NCBI RefSeq assembly: GCF_036785885.1
Contig: NC_092320.1
Span: 10,727,557-10,791,556, forward strand
Length of the DNA stretch: 64,000 nucleotides
Direction of reading: 5' to 3'
Source of the DNA: Coffea arabica
Lineage: Eukaryota > Streptophyta > Magnoliopsida > Gentianales > Rubiaceae
A program made the translations under genes and the position numbers. Positions 61,697-64,000 of this stretch are shown here, piece after piece. The notes under the pieces are model-generated. The model saw only the letters and a list, made by a program, of their open reading frames with translations, ran no database searches and was not told the DNA's origin. Within the stretch, counting starts at the first letter, position 1. Each line of letters opens with the position of its first letter.

Positions 61697-62292
61697 CTGC
61701 ATCAACAACAACCAATAATTAGTGCGTGTCTCATCCATCACAATTCACAAAGACAAGAAGAAAGGCAGATAACTATAGCTGACAATGAAGGAAGAAAATC
61801 AAATGGAAACAACAAAATGAGCAGCGGAACAGAAAGTACATTTTACAAGAAAATGCATCCCTACCAACCACTATTAGAGTTCAATGGTTGAGATGAGATG
61901 ATATAACAAAACAACAGTGCAGCAATTACTTTCAAGCTTTAAACATTTCAGATTCCCTAAAACATATGACCCAATTTGCCATAAAACCAGACGACCTAGC
62001 TGGTCATATCAAAAGACTAATACATTAAATTTTTGTTCTTCGTTTTTCTTCCTGCAACCTCACATACCAATGACAGTGAAACCACATCAAGTACTTTAGC
62101 TTGAGTTTCTCAAGACTCGAGTATTCAACATATTTCACTCTCGAGGAAGTTGTTCTATCCATTCCAGGGTAGAAGAGCCGCTGCTGTTGGCGGCATAGAA
62201 ACCAATACTACCCAACTTAAGCGATGCACAGTCGAAATACACACAATTCAAATTGTTCAAAGAAAGTAGAGTAACGTGCATAAAAAACTTAC
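61697..62292 (-). other. Probable 3' UTR intron of PDAT1
   Basis: On the minus strand a consensus donor (AGAGT|GTAAGT) lies 10 nt after the stop codon, and TTGATGCAG|GTTCC at 61697 is a good acceptor. The next 140 bp to the left are less AT-rich, as expected for an exon. If real, this places an exon junction soon after the stop codon, within the distance normally tolerated by nonsense-mediated decay. Confidence 0.5.
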
Positions 62293-62302
62293 ACTCTAAA
62301 AT

Positions 62303-63345
62303 CTAGAGTTTTAAATTAATCCTCTCAGACCATTTGAAAATATCAGAGTACACTCTATCTCCGCCAAGGTCTTGACCAGTAGCACCAGCTGCTACCCTGA
62401 GAATATCTTCAATCAGTGCAAAATTTCCCATTATATCAACATGAGCACCACTTTGTGTACCCCTTCCCTCTAGAAGATTAGCTGGAGGCGCGTGATTATA
62501 CTCCCTTATGTAGGTACGGATGCCAGAAGGATTAAACCGAGTCTTTCCGCGCCAACCTTTTGCAGACATGAAACCTGCGCTAAGTGTAGGAACTGTTTCA
62601 TCTCCATCAACAGAAAATACTCCCCCTTTTAAACAAGTACCTTCATATCCAGCTTCAGCTGAGGTATCGATCCGGAAAGGGGTAAAGCACTCAGGGGTAG
62701 GACTAAACTCGTAAACATATGCTCTTTCCGTGGGGATGCCAACTCCATACATTGACAAAATTTCCATGTCTGGGGCATTTGGTAATCTGCAAAAGCAACA
62801 TATAAAGAACTTTGTGCTGTCAAAAAGGCTTCCTCTTGATCATGCAATTTGTGCAGAGATGATAAAGGAACATTTCCATTCTCATTTATAATGCCAACTC
62901 CCAACAGATGAACAATTGGATGCTTGGAAAAAATAACACAAAGTAATTTTAGAAACTCATTGTAAATATATGCATAAAAAGGCGTATTTATGTGGTGAGA
63001 AGGAAGCACTTCTCACCCAAAATTTAATCAGAAGAAGGGAAGATTATTGATAAACTTAGGTTTAAACTCCAAGAAAGAACCTCACTTTGTTTCCAAAGGA
63101 TTTGACCAATATTTGTAGTGTTCATATTTTTCATCATCCAGATCATCAGCGATTCCATATGAAAAATGTGCACCACCTCGTTTCATCATCTTTGGTGCCA
63201 CAAAGTGAAGTAAATCCAAAACTGATCCTGCTGTGTAAACCTTAAAATCTGCAACAGCTTTGACACCCTCAACACCCATATCATGGTATTCATTCCATAC
63301 ATCGTGACAGGTTGTATTTGCAAGGTGATTGCCCTTCATAGCACC
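62303..63345 (-). CDS. PDAT1: Phospholipid:diacylglycerol acyltransferase 1, C-terminal part (5' end outside window)
   Basis: PDAT moves an acyl chain from phosphatidylcholine to diacylglycerol, giving triacylglycerol and lysophosphatidylcholine at the ER. The last two coding exons are 63086-63345 and 62303-62786, joining ACA AA|A TTA. Together they encode 247 residues, including GMKGN-like NTTCHDVWNEYHDMGVEGVK, LLHFVAPKMMKRGGAHFSYG, YGVGIPTERAYVYEFSP and the C-terminal GDRVYSDIFKWSERINLKL. Two members of the lipase-type triad are visible: Asp in VDGDETVP and His in GTQSGAHVDIMGN; the Ser would be in upstream exons beyond 64000. The segment 63346-64000 is intron, with an 18-base G run at 63822-63839. 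Confidence 0.95.
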
Positions 63346-64000
63346 CTAAAGGTCAATAAGAAAGAAGGTAAGCTGAAAAAAAAACATGCATTTTGAATTT
63401 GATATAGACAGAAATGACATGACAGAAAATCAGAAAAAGATTCTGTTAATTAATTGAATGAGCCAGAATCCAATCTTCTGCAACATCATGCATCAGCCAC
63501 AAATTGTAGCACAGTGGCATGTCCCTCTCTTCCACTTTGCATTTGCATCAACAACATTTAGATTCTAATAAGAAATAGTGATACTGATTATTGCTGCAAC
63601 TGGATTCATATTCAATATTCTAGGTATTATGCATCGCATACAAGAAAATATAACTGCCACCTTAAAGTGCTGTATCTGAATCCTAATTACTCATCATTCG
63701 CACAATAAATTGTACTCAGAAGTTTCAGAAGGCTGCATAATAGGAGCATTCATCACATGAATTTCCAAGCATGCATTTGGTAGAAATCAAAGTGACAGTT
63801 GAATAAAATTTTTAAAAGAAAGGGGGGGGGGGGGGGGGGAAGGGAACGAGCTGGTTGATTTTGATCCAAGTTTTTACACTATTCACGATGGCCACCTGAT
63901 AACTACAAGATACCTAACTACAAGTCAATTAGATTGGCACACACCACAATGAAGTTATCAAAAACCTTGGAAAGGTTGCACAATTGACTAATAGGTGATG

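Overview
This is plant nuclear DNA, almost certainly from a core eudicot and possibly an asterid. The evidence is interrupted genes with GT-AG introns, low GC content, plant-only gene families (myosin XI, Alfin-like, NF-YA with a miR169 site, PMIR1), and many plant DNA transposons. The species cannot be fixed from the sequence alone. All exon coordinates were read by hand from splice sites and family conservation, without transcript data.

Eight protein genes are supported. Left to right: the 3' end of a class XI myosin (+, 129-3680, 5' part off the left edge); a glycerophosphocholine acyltransferase of the DUF2838 family (-, 6090-9516); PMIR1, with an NT-C2 domain and a C-terminal LysM-like module (+, 21092-24644); an ankyrin-repeat/PGG membrane protein (-, 27623-29424); an Alfin-like PHD protein (-, 35445-39855); the alpha/beta-hydrolase WAV2 (-, 42244-45985); an NF-YA transcription factor subunit with a miR169-like 3' UTR site (-, 48950-51406); and the 3' end of PDAT1 (-, 62303-63345, 5' part off the right edge). 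These genes do not form a pathway. From memory of the Arabidopsis map, myosin XI-K, AL5, WAV2 and PMIR1 lie close together on chromosome 5 (around At5g20490-At5g20610), so part of the window looks like a conserved syntenic block. GPCAT and PDAT1 are both phosphatidylcholine-related acyltransferases, but nothing links them here except proximity.

The space between genes is dominated by DNA transposons whose ends can be read directly. There are four Helitron 3' ends (hairpin, about 10 nt, then CTAG next to a T): three belong to elements whose 5' ends can be proposed (17398-19828, about 30056-34315, 46591-48111), and one has an unresolved 5' end (13450 rightwards). Two hAT-like elements share the TAGAGGTGGCA-type terminus with 8-bp target duplications (32714-33431, nested inside a Helitron, and 54080-54511). 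A PIF/Harbinger-like element has a TAA duplication (54886-56520). Two Stowaway-like MITEs lie in inverted orientation (25778-26129 and 26990-27308), the first nested in an older inverted-repeat element. A nearly perfect 447-bp tandem triplication (59551-60877) resembles an LTR promoter region.

I found no tRNA, rRNA, CRISPR array, viral gene or biosynthetic cluster. No clearly new protein system is visible. The most unusual signals are the nested transposon architecture, the young 447-bp triplication, a GC-AG intron and very small exons in conserved genes, a 3' UTR intron in PDAT1, and long G homopolymers confined to introns of minus-strand genes.
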